DNA from: Maniola hyperantus
Lineage: Eukaryota > Arthropoda > Insecta > Lepidoptera > Nymphalidae
DNA length: 64,000 bases
Reading direction: 5' to 3'
NCBI RefSeq assembly: GCF_902806685.2
Contig: NC_048555.1
Span: 5,208,001-5,272,000 of the forward strand
Shown here: positions 31,755-41,650 of the stretch, piece after piece
Layout of the letters: each line of letters begins with the position of its first letter
How positions within the stretch are numbered: the stretch's first letter is position 1
The notes under the pieces: generated by a model
Seen by the model: the letters and a program-made list of their open reading frames with translations, nothing else
Database searches by the model: none
What the model was told of the DNA's origin: nothing
Position numbers and translations under genes: made by a program

Positions 31755-32092
31755 ACAAATAATTAAAACTTAAAAACAGCCGCCATGAAAATTAAAAAAA
31801 TTAAAAAGTGTTATTTCTTGTACGATGGTACGGAACCCTTCGTGTGCGAGTTCGACTCGCTCTAGTCTCTTTTTTACATGGCGTCAGCGTCAATATTGGA
31901 AAAGTTTTGCGCCACGGGCCGAGGAATCGCTCTTCACATGCTGTAGAGATTTATTGCAATTGTTCCTAAACAACATTTATCACTCATTCCGTCGATTTAT
32001 GACCCTTTCGTTCGGTCATACTCACAAATCTTTTTTTTTTTACTTTTTGCATTTTATTCAATTATTTCATTAAATTAATAGCTTGTATTGCT

Positions 32093-32311
32093 ACTAGCTG
32101 ATGCCCGCGACTTCGTACGCGTGGATTTAGGTTTTAAAAATACCGTCGGAACTCTTTGATTTTCCGGGACAAAAAGTAGCCTACGCCACTCTTCAGGTCT
32201 TAAACTATAGCCATGCAAAAAATCGCGTCGATCCGTTGCTCCGTTGCGACGTGATTGAAGGACAAACCAACAAACAAACACACTTTCGCATTTATAATAG
32301 GGGTAGTGATT
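32093..32311 (-). mobile_element. Helitron-like repeat (GTTTGTTGGTTTGTCCTTCA type), complete
   Basis: ACTAGCTGATGCCCGCGACTTCGTACGCG at the left, then CTTTGATTTTCCGGGACAAA, GTCGATCCGTTGCTCCGTTG and CAACAAACAAACACACTTTC, ending GCATTTATAATAGGGGTAGTG. It is oriented opposite to the copy at 31535-31754, 340 bases away, so the two could pair as RNA. Confidence 0.75.
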
Positions 32312-32339
32312 CACGGAGTATTCGATGTAGTTGTAGACA

Positions 32340-32573
32340 CATGTTCACATTAATCCATAAAAAATAGGGTTTTTAAAAATCCCGTGGAAACTCTTTGATT
32401 TTCCTGGTTTCTATTCACGAAAATCAAAGAGTTCCCGCGGGATTTTAGCCTATACCACTCTCCAGATCCTTAATTCATGCAACTGTGCATGCAAAAAAAC
32501 CACGTCGATCCGTTGCTCGGTTGCAATGTGATTGAAGGACAAACAAACACTTTCGCATTATAATATAGGTAGT
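32340..32573 (-). mobile_element. Helitron-like repeat, rearranged
   Basis: TTTTTAAAAATCCCGTGGAA, CTCTTTGATTTTCCTGG, then the opposite-oriented AAAATCAAAGAGTTCCCGCG and GGATTTTAGCCTATACCACT, CACGTCGATCCGTTGCTCGG and AAACACTTTCGC. About 60 bases form a small palindrome made of duplicated and inverted pieces of the same repeat. Confidence 0.55.
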
Positions 32574-32912
32574 GATTTTTACGTACATTAAACGCAAAAA
32601 TGTTAAAATATACATAAGGCTGTGTACAAATTGAAGCCCGTCGTACAATACGCTACGACTTTTTACATATAATGCGTACAGACCTTTGACTATGACTATT
32701 GTCCCCTGACACGACTGCAAATCACACAATAATAAACCCTAAGTTCTAAGGAACAGAGCAACCAAAACAATGGTGCCAACATGACGGCAGAGGACAAGTT
32801 ATAGTGAACGACCTGTAAATCATAAATCATAAAAAATCGTACTTTTGACATGAAAGTTGACACATAGAGCAAATATGGTCATTACTTTCTCAAAATGCTA
32901 CTTCTCATTCTA

Positions 32913-33086
32913 CAGTACGCGGCAGAAAGTAATGTACATCGGCCTTTAGAATGACATTGCGGCTTTGTAGAGCATTGTCACTCATATCTATATGAGTTTT
33001 GATCGGTCTCAACGACAGAGACAACGCTCTACAAACCTGCTGTCTCCTTCTAAAAGTCGATGTACATTACTTTAGGCCGCGTACTG
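32913..33086. mobile_element. Palindromic MITE, CAGTACGCGGC family, full-length
   Basis: TA|CAGTACGCGGCAGAAAGTAA at the left and GGCCGCGTACTG|TA at the right (33087-33088). Arms GTACATCGGCCTTTAGAATG and CTTCTAAAAGTCGATGTACA. 174 bp, both ends intact. Confidence 0.8.
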
Positions 33087-33527
33087 TACGTTGGTTGTAT
33101 TATGCATAAATACGTACATAATATCATACAAAATAACCGCAGCAACCGTGAGCTATATGTTAGCACACAATGATTCTAGTTTGTGTCAACAGTGCATAAA
33201 AATGTTTGGTAAATAAAATTGCTTGCATTGTTTAAGCCTGTTTAAATATTAACATTAATTTCCGATGTTTTAGCTTCCGCATCTGTTCTATCGTTTATTT
33301 TGTACGGAAAATATTTTGGAAAAATTTTGTATTTCAGAATTGGTCGGAGCATGCACTAAACAAAACGAGTGTGCCAGAAACGAACAACAAACAACGGTAG
33401 ATTGACTTGTAGAAAAATTCTATGCACGTATTACCTACCTACTTGTTTGATACAATTTGTTTGTACCATGTAAAAAATGGTGGCATCTCTTGATAGCTAA
33501 TGGTGTCGTTACTATCATATCTATTAG

Positions 33528-33960
33528 AAGATTATTTAGATACAAGTTAGCCCTTGACTGCAATCTCACCTGGCGGTAAGTGATGATGCAGTCTAAGATG
33601 GAACCGGGCTAATCGGGTATGGAAGTTTTTATTAAACCCATACACCTTATAATGGAAATCACTCACGATAGTTTAAACGCTAAACCAGACCAGAGAATTT
33701 ATAAAATTCCAAACCCCTGCCTGTAATCGAACTCAGGACCTCTCACTCACGTCTTGGTTACACAATACACTTTATTTAGCATAGGTATTTTACCTATAAG
33801 TATAATTATGTTTTATAGTATTTTATATTAGTAAGACTAATTAAATTAGTTTTAGGTTTATTGTGTTCATTGTAATGTAGTGAGCAAATAAACAAGTTTT
33901 CTTTCTTTCTTTCTTTCACTAATAAGACCACAGCGCTTGCCACTGCGCCAGGTAGGTCGT
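33528..33960 (-). mobile_element. SINE (CAGTCAAGGGCTT family) with nested inserts
   Basis: The tail is at 33539-33602 (ACAAGTTAGCCCTTGACTGC, GCAGTCTAAGATGGAACCGG) and the head at 33700-33958 (AATCGAACTCAGGACCTCTC, then GACCACAGCGCTTGCCACTG). About 33640-33690 is a fragment of the repeat near 30.9 kb (GGAAATCACTCACGATAGTT). About 33770-33918 is an unrelated insert with an (TTTC)n end. Confidence 0.55.
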
Positions 33961-34052
33961 AGATTTTTGGAAATTCAACATTTTAAGAGGTAAAATAGGG
34001 GTTCGAAATTTATGTAGTCCACGCGGACGAAGTCAGGGGCATAGGCTAGTAA
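33958..34052 (+). mobile_element. Helitron-like repeat ('GTCAGT' type), 3' third
   Basis: GATTTTTGGAAATTCAACAT, GGTAAAATAGGGGTTCGAAA and TAGTCCACGCGGACGAAGTC, ending GCATAGGCTAG|T. 5' truncated. Confidence 0.6.
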
Positions 34053-34490
34053 TAAAATATAAAATAATTTGAAAAAGACAATTTCATAGTCAAAAACACA
34101 AACGAAATCGCGAGCGGCAACTAGTTTAACATCAAAATGAGAAGAAGACCTTTATCGCGTAAAAAGTTTGTAGCATCGCGAAATCTAATAAATTGCCTTC
34201 GTAAGCAGATTAATGTTTCCAGTACTTTTGAATGACTGTACAACAAAAATCCCTTCATCAATTTATATTTCAACAACCCTTCTCGCTGTAGTGTCATAAA
34301 TCAAGGGAATGTCAGCGGTAACAATGCAGGCACTTGGTATTTGGTAGGATTTTAATTAAAGCCCTAAGAATTTGTATTGTGAAGACGTGTGCTGACATAT
34401 TTTATATTTTTCCGAATAAAATTCTCTTACGCCATATCTCTCCTGTATAATATATTTTATTATTATAACTATAATGAAACTTTTACTGTA

Positions 34491-34707
34491 AGCACACGAG
34501 TAGGTAGATATTATAGACCAGAGGGGAAGCTTCACACTAGCTCACGCACATCACGACGTGTCACGGACGCTCCGTTTGCGCCCAGTTCGATGGCAAACGG
34601 CGTCCGTGACACGTCGTGGTGTGCTGAGCTGCGCTATGAGTGAGTGAACCTACAGCCAGCCGCTAGTATGAAGCTTCCACTCTGGTCTATATATCTACTC
34701 GTGTGCT
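34491..34707. mobile_element. Long palindromic MITE (AGCACACGAGTAG ends)
   Basis: Arms: AGCACACGAGTAGGTAGATA and TAGACCAGAGGGGAAGCTTC on the left, inverse (GAAGCTTCCACTCTGGTCTA and CTACTCGTGTGCT) on the right. A second inner palindrome has CACGACGTGTCACGGACG and CGTCCGTGACACGTCGTG. GTA flanks both ends (34488-34490 and 34708-34710), a possible 3-bp target duplication. No coding. Confidence 0.7.
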
Positions 34708-35039
34708 GTAAGTATAGGCATGTATTATATTACTACTCAAGTCTGCCTTCGTCTGCTTGAATTTGGGGTTAATTGACCTATGTGATAAAACTTAACGCAG
34801 GGTTGCGCGAACGAGTTCGGTCCCGTAGCTCAGTCACCAAGCGATGCGTGGGACACGGTGGGGGTTTAGATGGTAAGAGTCCAAAATAAAACCTCTGTGT
34901 ATCCCTAGGTGCGGTGGTATTATTCATAAAAAATCCTTCTTCGTGGGGAATTCATCCAATTAGAACGGCTGAACGAGAGTGGAAGAGATGTATTTTAGTA
35001 GACAGAAATAAAAAATTGGAATACGTCCAAATTATACAT

Positions 35040-35232
35040 CCCTCGATACTAATATTAAAAATTCGAAAGTGTGTCTGTCTGTCTGTCTGCTAGCGTTTCA
35101 CGGCCTATCCGTTCAACCGATTTTGACGCAATTTTGTACAGAGACAGCTTGCATTCCGGAAAATCAAAGAGACTCCACGGGATTTTTAAAACCTAAATCC
35201 ACGCGAACTAAGTCGAGAGCATCACCTAGTAT
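35040..35232 (+). mobile_element. Helitron-like repeat (TGTCTGTCTGCTAGCGTTTC type)
   Basis: ATTCGAAAGTGTGTCTGTCT, CACGGCCTATCCGTTCAACC, CAGAGACAGCTTGCATTCCG, GACTCCACGGGATTTTTAAA and CCACGCGAACTAAGTCGAGA, ending GCATCACCTAG|T. Confidence 0.65.
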
Positions 35233-35433
35233 AAAATAGTTCTAATAATAAGCTAGATAAAATACGTCGACGGTATGTAAAGCAGTTCTAAAAACAAAAC
35301 GCAAGGGAAATATTCGGAAAAAAGTGAAAGCCACAGATTACTTATCGTGGAAAAGGCGTGGAATAATAAATCCAGACTTAGGGTGACGCGAACTACCCTC
35401 TCATCAGGCCCCCTAGTCATCGTAAAAGTGCCT

Positions 35434-35498
35434 GATATAGAACATTTTGTCTGTAGCAGATATAGAACATTTTGTCTGTAGCAGATATAGAACATTTG
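35434..35498. repeat. 25-bp tandem repeat, 2.6 copies
   Basis: GATATAGAACATTTTGTCTG+TAGCA is repeated at 35434 and 35459 with perfect identity, then GATATAGAACATTTGC. Probably a recent small tandem duplication. Confidence 0.85.
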
Positions 35499-35549
35499 CA
35501 GCCATGTGTCTCGGTTTTATTTTAGGTGCAAGCTTTTCCGCATGTATAT

Positions 35550-35735
35550 CAAACTAGCGACCCACCCCGGCTTCGCACGGGTAGCTTATTACAATCTTTG
35601 TATGGATCTCTCATTTTTTTGAATAAAAATATAGCCGATGTCATTCAGGAATAATGTGGCTTTCTACTGGAGAAAGAATTTTCAAAATCGGTTCAGTTGA
35701 TCCAGATATTACCCCCCTACAAAAAAACTTACAAA
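35550..35735. mobile_element. Dispersed repeat (CTAGCGACCCACCCCGGCTT type)
   Basis: ACTAGCGACCCACCCCGGCTTCGCACGG, AGCTTATTACAATCTTTGTA, GATGTCATTCAGGAATAATG, GGCTTTCTACTGGAGAAAGA and AAAATCGGTTCAGTTGATCC are the reversed blocks of a CTAGT-ended repeat very common in Lepidoptera. A diverged copy is at about 22850-23000. Confidence 0.6.
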
Positions 35736-35747
35736 CTTTATCTCTTT

Positions 35748-35947
35748 ACTAGCTTTTATCTATTTGCTCGCGACTTCATCCGCGTGGACTACACAAATTT
35801 CAAACCCCTGTTTCACCCCCTTAGGGGTCGAATTTTCAAAAATCCTTTCTTAGCGGATGCCTACGTCATAACAGTTATCTGCATGTAGTTGATAGATCAG
35901 TCAGTCAGTCAGTCAGTCAGTCACCTTTTCGTTTTATATATTTAGAT
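35748..35947 (-). mobile_element. Helitron-like repeat ('GTCAGT' type), complete
   Basis: ACTAGCTTTTATCTATTTGCTCGCGAC at the left, ACCCCTGTTTCACCCCCTTA, TGCCTACGTCATAACAGTTA, (CAGT)n at 35895-35922, and CGTTTTATATATTTAGA at the right. On the minus strand the start is A|TCTAAATATATAA. The GATCCGTCCAGTAGTT block is deleted. Confidence 0.7.
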
Positions 35948-36454
35948 TATGTCTAGCTATGGTGTTATTGTCCAAGCTAAGAACATTGCCTAAGACAAAT
36001 GTACCTACAGGCATGTCCTAGAATAAATTTAGCTACGGGCTACGGGCTACGAGCTACGGATCTTGGCGTAGGGCATTCGGTATAGTCTTAGCGTAGGCTA
36101 CGAATTTATAACTATGCTCTATTAGAATGTTTCGTGAGTAAAATTTTATATTTTAATTCCATTACTTTAATTAATTACAAGAGATGCAATATAAATGATT
36201 AATTTTATAATTATGACTATGAGTATGTAAATTAAATATGCACTGTTATGAACGTTAATTTTATGCCTATTATGTTTTGTATAAAAATTACGGTTTATGG
36301 GTCATAGGGGAAAGTCTGTAATTATGCAATTACAATAAACGACCTCGCAAGGTATGTGAAGTTAAACTTGCGTGACTATAAACTCATAAGTAAATAAATA
36401 ATGTGATGCATTTCCTTCACCATTAACTGCTGTTTACCACTAATAAAAATTATG

Positions 36455-36535
36455 GCCACAACCCTTCTCATTCTGAGAGGAGACCCGTTCTCGATGGGTT
36501 GATGATGATGATGATAATGATGATGATGATGAAGT
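36455..36535 (+). mobile_element. SINE 3' end with (GAT)n tail
   Basis: GGCCACAACCCTTCTCATTC, TGAGAGGAGACCCGTTCTCG and ATGGGTTGATGATGATGATG: the last about 80 bases of the SINE family at 54552-54872. 5' truncated. Confidence 0.6.
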
Positions 36536-36617
36536 AAATTCATATCGAAACATGACTTAACCTATTTATTTAGTATCAAAAAAAGAAAAAGGTATCTCAT
36601 TTTAAGATGAGATTGGC

Positions 36618-36896
36618 CCCGATTCTCTAGTCTCTCTCTAAACTAAATTTAGAGTATCTGCATCCTTTTCTTTTTACTAATGCTAAAAAAGGAACGGAAC
36701 ATGACTTTCACACTCTAAATTTTAGTGCACAATACAAATTTAAACAGTAGGTTCGCTAGTGCGTGATAAAATCACGGGTTTTACCATCTAAAAATTAAAT
36801 TTATAAATGTCAAACTGCTTCTGTCCTTCTCATATTACAATAGTAAGAAGAGGGTGCGAATACTCTAAAATTAGGTTGTGCTTAGAATCGGTGCCA
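36618..36896. mobile_element. Possible MITE with TGGCMCCGATTCT ends
   Basis: TTGGCCCCGATTCTCTAG at the left and CTTAGAATCGGTGCCATTAT at the right are inverse. Further in, AATTTAGAGTATCTGCATCC pairs with GGGTGCGAATACTCTAAAAT. The interior is AT-rich. The inverted arms support a non-autonomous element, but no target duplication is clear. Confidence 0.45.
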
Positions 36897-37065
36897 TTAT
36901 TAAGGCAACGTAATTTCAACAAAGAGGATCATAGTTTTTCTTTTACTTAGTATGTTGACATAGATACTTTTCTATTATTATATTCCATATTATAATATTC
37001 CATTTCGTTTTCTAGATATAATTTGATGTACTCGAAGTTGTTGATATAATATTTATTGTTAGATG

Positions 37066-37322
37066 ATGTTTGCGACTTTGTCCGCTTGGATTTAGGTTTT
37101 TTTGAAAATCCCGCGGGTATTTTTTGATTTAGCGTATCTCTGCGCCTGTGTGTTCTTTGATTTAGCCTTCTTTAGGTTTAGTAGGTTTAGGGTTAGCTTA
37201 GGTCTCAGGAATACCAAACTTTTTGCCAAACCAAATTTCTGTATTAAAATCGGTTAAACGGATGGGCTGCGAAAAGGTAGCACACAGACAGATACACTTC
37301 CGCATTTATAATATGTATGGAT
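37066..37322 (-). mobile_element. Helitron-like repeat, diverged
   Basis: GATGTTTGCGACTTTGTCCG, GGTTTTTTTGAAAATCCCGC, GTATTAAAATCGGTTAAACG, GATGGGCTGCGAAAAGGTAG and ACACTTCCGCATTTATAATA. The block order fits the TCTGCTAG-type set with an extra insertion near 37140-37200. Confidence 0.5.
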
Positions 37323-37454
37323 TAGTTTGAATATGGCCCAGTTTTTAAAATGACTGCTAATGGCTCACGGGACTACTCGGTGATTATGCAATCACACCAC
37401 TGAAATGGACCTAATATACACTTGTACGCTGTGGAAGAGGTGAACCATACATTT

Positions 37455-37627
37455 TTTTTTTTTTAAGAATATTAGCCATGTTAAAATGACTAATATTCCC
37501 CTTTCCTCTCCAATTAAGCGTCAGGCTTGTGCTAGGAGTAGTGTGCTGAGGTACGACAATAGTGCAACGGGCGGAGTTTGAACCGTCGACCTTTCGGTTT
37601 TCAGTCCATTGAGGCTCTAAATGATAG
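37455..37627 (-). mobile_element. tRNA-derived SINE (GGTCGACGGTTCAAAC family)
   Basis: TTTTTTTTTTAAGAATATTA, CTCTCCAATTAAGCGTCAGG, GTACGACAATAGTGCAACGG and GTTTGAACCGTCGACCTTTC, inverse of the copy at 29868-30055. The poly-T start is the SINE's A tail. Confidence 0.7.
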
Positions 37628-37639
37628 GTATTTTTTGTT

Positions 37640-37862
37640 TAGATCCGAAGTGGGGCACCGAGCCTTGCCAGGAATTAAAATTGATACTTTGTGTCAAATG
37701 ATCTTCGTGTTGACAGTATGGTGTGATAGATGGCTTATCACTAACATTTAGTTTTGAGTACGTTCAGTGACGCTCACTGCTGCTATCAGCGCTAAAATGG
37801 CGAAAATCAAGTGATTCAAAAACACCTCAGCAATCCAGCGTACTTGTATTAACAAAGGTCAG
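37640..37862. mobile_element. Dispersed repeat ('GGGAATTAAAATT' family), second copy
   Basis: GCCAGGAATTAAAATTGATA, GTGTTGACAGTATGGTGTGA, TATCACTAACATTTAGTTTT, CTGCTGCTATCAGCGCTAAA and CCAGCGTACTTGTATTAACA keep the order seen at 20668-20868. Confidence 0.5.
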
Positions 37863-38053
37863 TGAAATTATGTGAGGCGACCTCGCATAACAAAAAGAGG
37901 TTGCGTGACTCCACGAAACTAAACTGAGAACTATAAATAGAATGAGTTTAGTACCTGTTACACTATATTTATGAAACTAAATTTACGGCGAAATTTCGCC
38001 AACAAAATGCTAAACGACTTTTCATGGGTTCAAATGACCTTTTTGACGGAAAA

Positions 38054-38470
38054 CGTTAAAAAAACTAACCGGCCAAGTGCGAGTCAGGCTTGCGCAACGA
38101 GGGTTCCGTACTACAGTCGTATTTTTTCGACATTTTGCACGATAATTCAAAAACTAAAATGCATAAAAATAAATAAAAAATTGTTTTAGAATGCACAGGT
38201 GAAATGATACCCCACTTGATATAGTTATTTTACTACTTGAAAATACTAATTATTAGTTCATGACCACAATTTAATTTTTTTTACCACAAATTCACGGTTT
38301 TCAGATTTTTCCCGAATGTCTGTTATAACCTATCTACCTGCCGAATTTCATGATTCTAGGTCAACGGGAAGTAGGTACCCTGTAGGTTTCTTGATAGACC
38401 GACAGACAGACAGACAACAAAGTAATCCTATAAGGGTTCTGTTTTTCCTTTTGAGGTACGGAACCCTAAA
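38054..38470. mobile_element. Repeat with AGGGTTCCGTAC inverted ends
   Basis: AACCGGCCAAGTGCGAGTCA leads to AGGGTTCCGTACTACAGTC (38100). The right end is TTTTGAGGTACGGAACCCTA (38467). GACAGACAGACAGACAACAA and TCCTATAAGGGTTCTG lie before it. This is a very common lepidopteran non-autonomous element. Pieces of the same kind occur at 7445, 22745, 31825 and 47043-47290. Confidence 0.65.
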
Positions 38471-38653
38471 AACGACAGTATGAATAGAAATAACATGCAA
38501 ATTAGTAGTCGAATCTTTGTTTCTGTAGGAGGGGAAATCCTCATGGACATTCGAATCGGATAGTGCCGTGCCCGGTTGCCGAATTTCATGGCTACCAAGT
38601 ACCAGCCTAGACTTTATACGCTTGAAGGTTGGATTATCTGACCATTAACCCTA

Positions 38654-38742
38654 GGTTCCTTGTCCACCGGAGATGTATGACGATCGATCAATCCACGATG
38701 CATCACGAAGCATCGTCACACATTTCTGGTAGACAAGGAACC
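38654..38742. mobile_element. Small palindromic element, 33-bp arms
   Basis: GGTTCCTTGTCCACCGGAGA then TGTATGACGATCG on the left, and the inverse, CGATGCTTCGTG loop side to GGTAGACAAGGAACC, on the right. The arms match at about 28 of 33 positions. No coding and no second copy seen. Confidence 0.55.
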
Positions 38743-39369
38743 ATACATAACAAACGGGGCGTGGGTGTGTGTAGAACCCACCAATATACATAGCCTTAGC
38801 TCATTTAAGTGCTAGAGAAACCAACCATCGCCAAGTATATTATGAGGGTTTTACACGAATGATTTGCATCCTCGCAACCTCGCATCCTGGCACATCCCTA
38901 GTAGAGACGCCACTGAGTAGTCTCTGTTATCTATGGGAGTCGCTGACTAACAATCGTTTTCGTTTTCGAACTTAAACAATAATTTTAATTACTAGGTAGC
39001 TCAAGTTGAAAAGTTATCTATAACTTTATGAGAAGCAAGAAAATTGTATCAAAACTTGATAATTCTGGATTAAAGTGATGAAGCTAACGAAGTAGCCGCT
39101 CAAGAAGTTGCCCAGCGGAACAGTACACCTGCATTATGGACTAAGAGCCAGCGCGTGCTAGACCTTCGTTATTTTATAAAAGCTGAAAGTTTCTGCGCGT
39201 ATCGTCCCCAACATAGGGAGGAACGATCAGCGACTATGAAGTTGGATCAAAATGTTTATGGGAGATAATAGGCAACAAAGGTTACAACTTTGTACAACCT
39301 TACAAAGTATAAAATCTTTTTTTTTTTATATTACCTTCGGAATAGTATTACAATTCACAAACAATGCAT

Positions 39370-39470
39370 TGCCGGACACTTAGAGTCGTGGCAACCCCCT
39401 GCCAGACACCGTTAAACTTTTAAACTTTAAGAGCGTCTGGCAGGGGGTTGCCACGACACCAGGTGTCTGG
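39370..39470. mobile_element. Small palindromic element (GCCRGACAC ends)
   Basis: GCCGGACACTTAGAGTCGTG and GGCAACCCCCTGCCAGAC on the left are matched by GTCTGGCAGGGGGTTGCC, ACGACACCAGGTGTCTGGC on the right. The 21-base core CGTGGCAACCCCCTGCCAGAC is a perfect inverse copy. The loop is ACCGTTAAACTTTTAAACTT. Confidence 0.65.
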
Positions 39471-39905
39471 CAAAACACGTAAGATTTTTTACACCTTTGT
39501 TACCTGTTATCTTCCGAAGCCACTATGATCCAAACTTCATAGTAACTGATCGTTTCTCCCTGTGTTGGTGACAATACGCGCAGAAACTATCATAAAAGCC
39601 TTTATAAAATAATGAAGGTCTAGCACGCGTTGGCTCTCTCTCTCTCTCTATTAGTAAATTAGCCCGATTGTTTGTTGTGAGCAAAGAGCAAGGTGCGCCA
39701 TTTGTACGTTTAACTCCCTTTTGATTAAACAAATCAACTCGTAGATGCAATTTGAGGCACGGAAAGTTGGTATTGTTTGTTGTGGCCCAAACAAATAAAG
39801 TAGGTAGTTTACAGGAAAATAAATCCGGTAAGTTATTTTGTGTGCGGACGGTAGCTACCTTCTTAGATCTTCCGCCTAATGTTTTCTGAAGGTTTTCTGT
39901 TTTTA

Positions 39906-40090
39906 GGGTACATCTCCACTGAAGAGGAGCGGAGCGGAGAAGTATGGTTTCGAATGACGTGATAATTTTATCTCTGAAATGAACATATACAAGTATGCTG
40001 GAAAAGGTGTGCTATACAAAATGACAGCTATTTTTTGTGCGGATTCGAAGCACCCCTGGGCGTATCGGGAATTAAAATTGACACTGTGTA
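39906..40090. mobile_element. MITE end joined to 'GGGAATTAAAATT' repeat fragment
   Basis: ACATCTCCACTGAAGAGGAG and ATAATTTTATCTCTG match the element at 19890. Then GTGCTATACAAAATGACAGC (also at 18934) and CGTATCGGGAATTAAAATTG match the family at 20668 and 37640. A mosaic of two repeat families. Confidence 0.4.
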
Positions 40091-40364
40091 ATTTGGATAT
40101 AAATATAAATTTCATACTCAAAAAAGGGGTTGAAAGGTACCTGGTGGTAGGTAAAATTGGTGACTATAGATTTTGCCGAGCTCTTTGCGAATTTTCACAT
40201 TGCCACCTCACACGCATCTTTGTCGCTCATACCTTGCACCACTATCTATGGTTATATAAAAAACGGTACCCAAAAATAGTTACTTTTATTAATCGAGTTT
40301 TGGATACGTGGAGCTCTATTTTGGCACATTTCACCACCATTTCACGTATTTTATTGTAGGTACC

Positions 40365-41585
40365 GGTGGCTTTTAAAATTACAGCTCGCTCCCGCAAAAA
40401 GCTAGCGTACATCAACATTCACCAATCGATCTTGGATCTCGGTAGGCTCTCGGGTTCGTGGCAAAAAGAAATGAAGGTAATCATCACATCCATCAAGAGC
40501 GCGGCCAGACGAGCGCTCCCCTGGGCGGAGCTCTGATTTCTGCTCATTTGCTCACCCCATCGCTGCGGCGTACTTGAATTAACGCTGTCTCTTTTTTTAC
40601 TCATTCTTGTTTATCGTTTTTCGTTTTTATTTGATGTAGCAAATTTCTAGCATTTCAACAGTGCGACGTCATAAGGCGTAAATCGCGAGCATTCAGTAAC
40701 ATATCGTTAATTACCGACCTACATTTTACCTACCAATATTATTAAGATCGCATCGATTTCATCAGTTTTGATTTGTACCTAGTTATTATCTAGTTTAGTT
40801 TAGTATTATAAGAGGAATGTGCAACATCCATATAAACTCAAGAGAGTTTCTGGATGTCAAGCGTAAAATTGTATAATTATTATTTGGCGGAAATAAAGAA
40901 TTTTAAAAAAAAGCCAAGAGGCTTAGGGCCTGTAAGGGTGGTAAATTGGGCGGAATAGAAATATACCCGGATACGGAATAATCTACCACCTTACAAAGAT
41001 TAGAGGAAAAAAAAAATAATTTTACTTACTTGATCTATCTACCTAGTAAAGAATAGAAGCTAGCCGTCGACTCCCTTGTAATGTATATGAGGTGTTATAA
41101 ATGAAATTTGCTAGATGTTAGGCAAAATTGTTTTTAATGTAACTTTTACCGGGGTCGCTTAATACATAATGATGGCTAATAATGCTTAGTTATTCTAGCT
41201 TAATGCCAAGACTTAATTTAGATACATTAGAATGCCTTAGGTAGATAGTACATAAAATCTATGTTTTAAATTTAAGATGCCATTGGCATGGAATAGACAA
41301 TGACACAGTAAAATTCATAAAATTGTTTCAAAATAAAAGCTCAGTAGTAAAGACAGGGTTCTTACTGTACACATACACTAAGAAGGTTCACTAAACTGTT
41401 CCAGGATACAAACATTTGCTTACTTGTAGGTGCGAAGACTGCAAGGTAGCTGGACGGCATCGGCCAAGATCCAAAACTCAATTTAACTTGATTCTTCACA
41501 ACCGAAATGTTTCCTTACAAAGATTTTCACCAAGTCTTATCCATAGAAATTAAGTTGCCAACGTGAATGTGCAAAAGAAATAAAT
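40365..41585. other. 29-kb Sema intron, nothing recognised
   Basis: A moderately GC patch at 40380-40570 (GCGGCCAGACGAGCGCTCCC) precedes AT-rich sequence. No open frame that resembles a known protein. Confidence 0.4.
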
Positions 41586-41587
41586 AC

Positions 41588-41650
41588 GGAAAACGAAACT
41601 AAAAACGGAAACTAAAACGGAAACGCAAACGGAAACGCAAACGGAAACCC
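41588..41650. repeat. Minisatellite of AAACGGAAAC-type units
   Basis: About six imperfect units of 12 bases (CGGAAACGCAAA / CGGAAACTAAAA) run from AATACGGAAAACG to CGGAAACCCTGC. The last two full units are identical. Confidence 0.8.

Noticed and set aside
39979..40359. 126-residue plus-strand open frame
   Set aside because: It runs through pieces of two dispersed repeat families and has no recognisable domain. I take it as chance.
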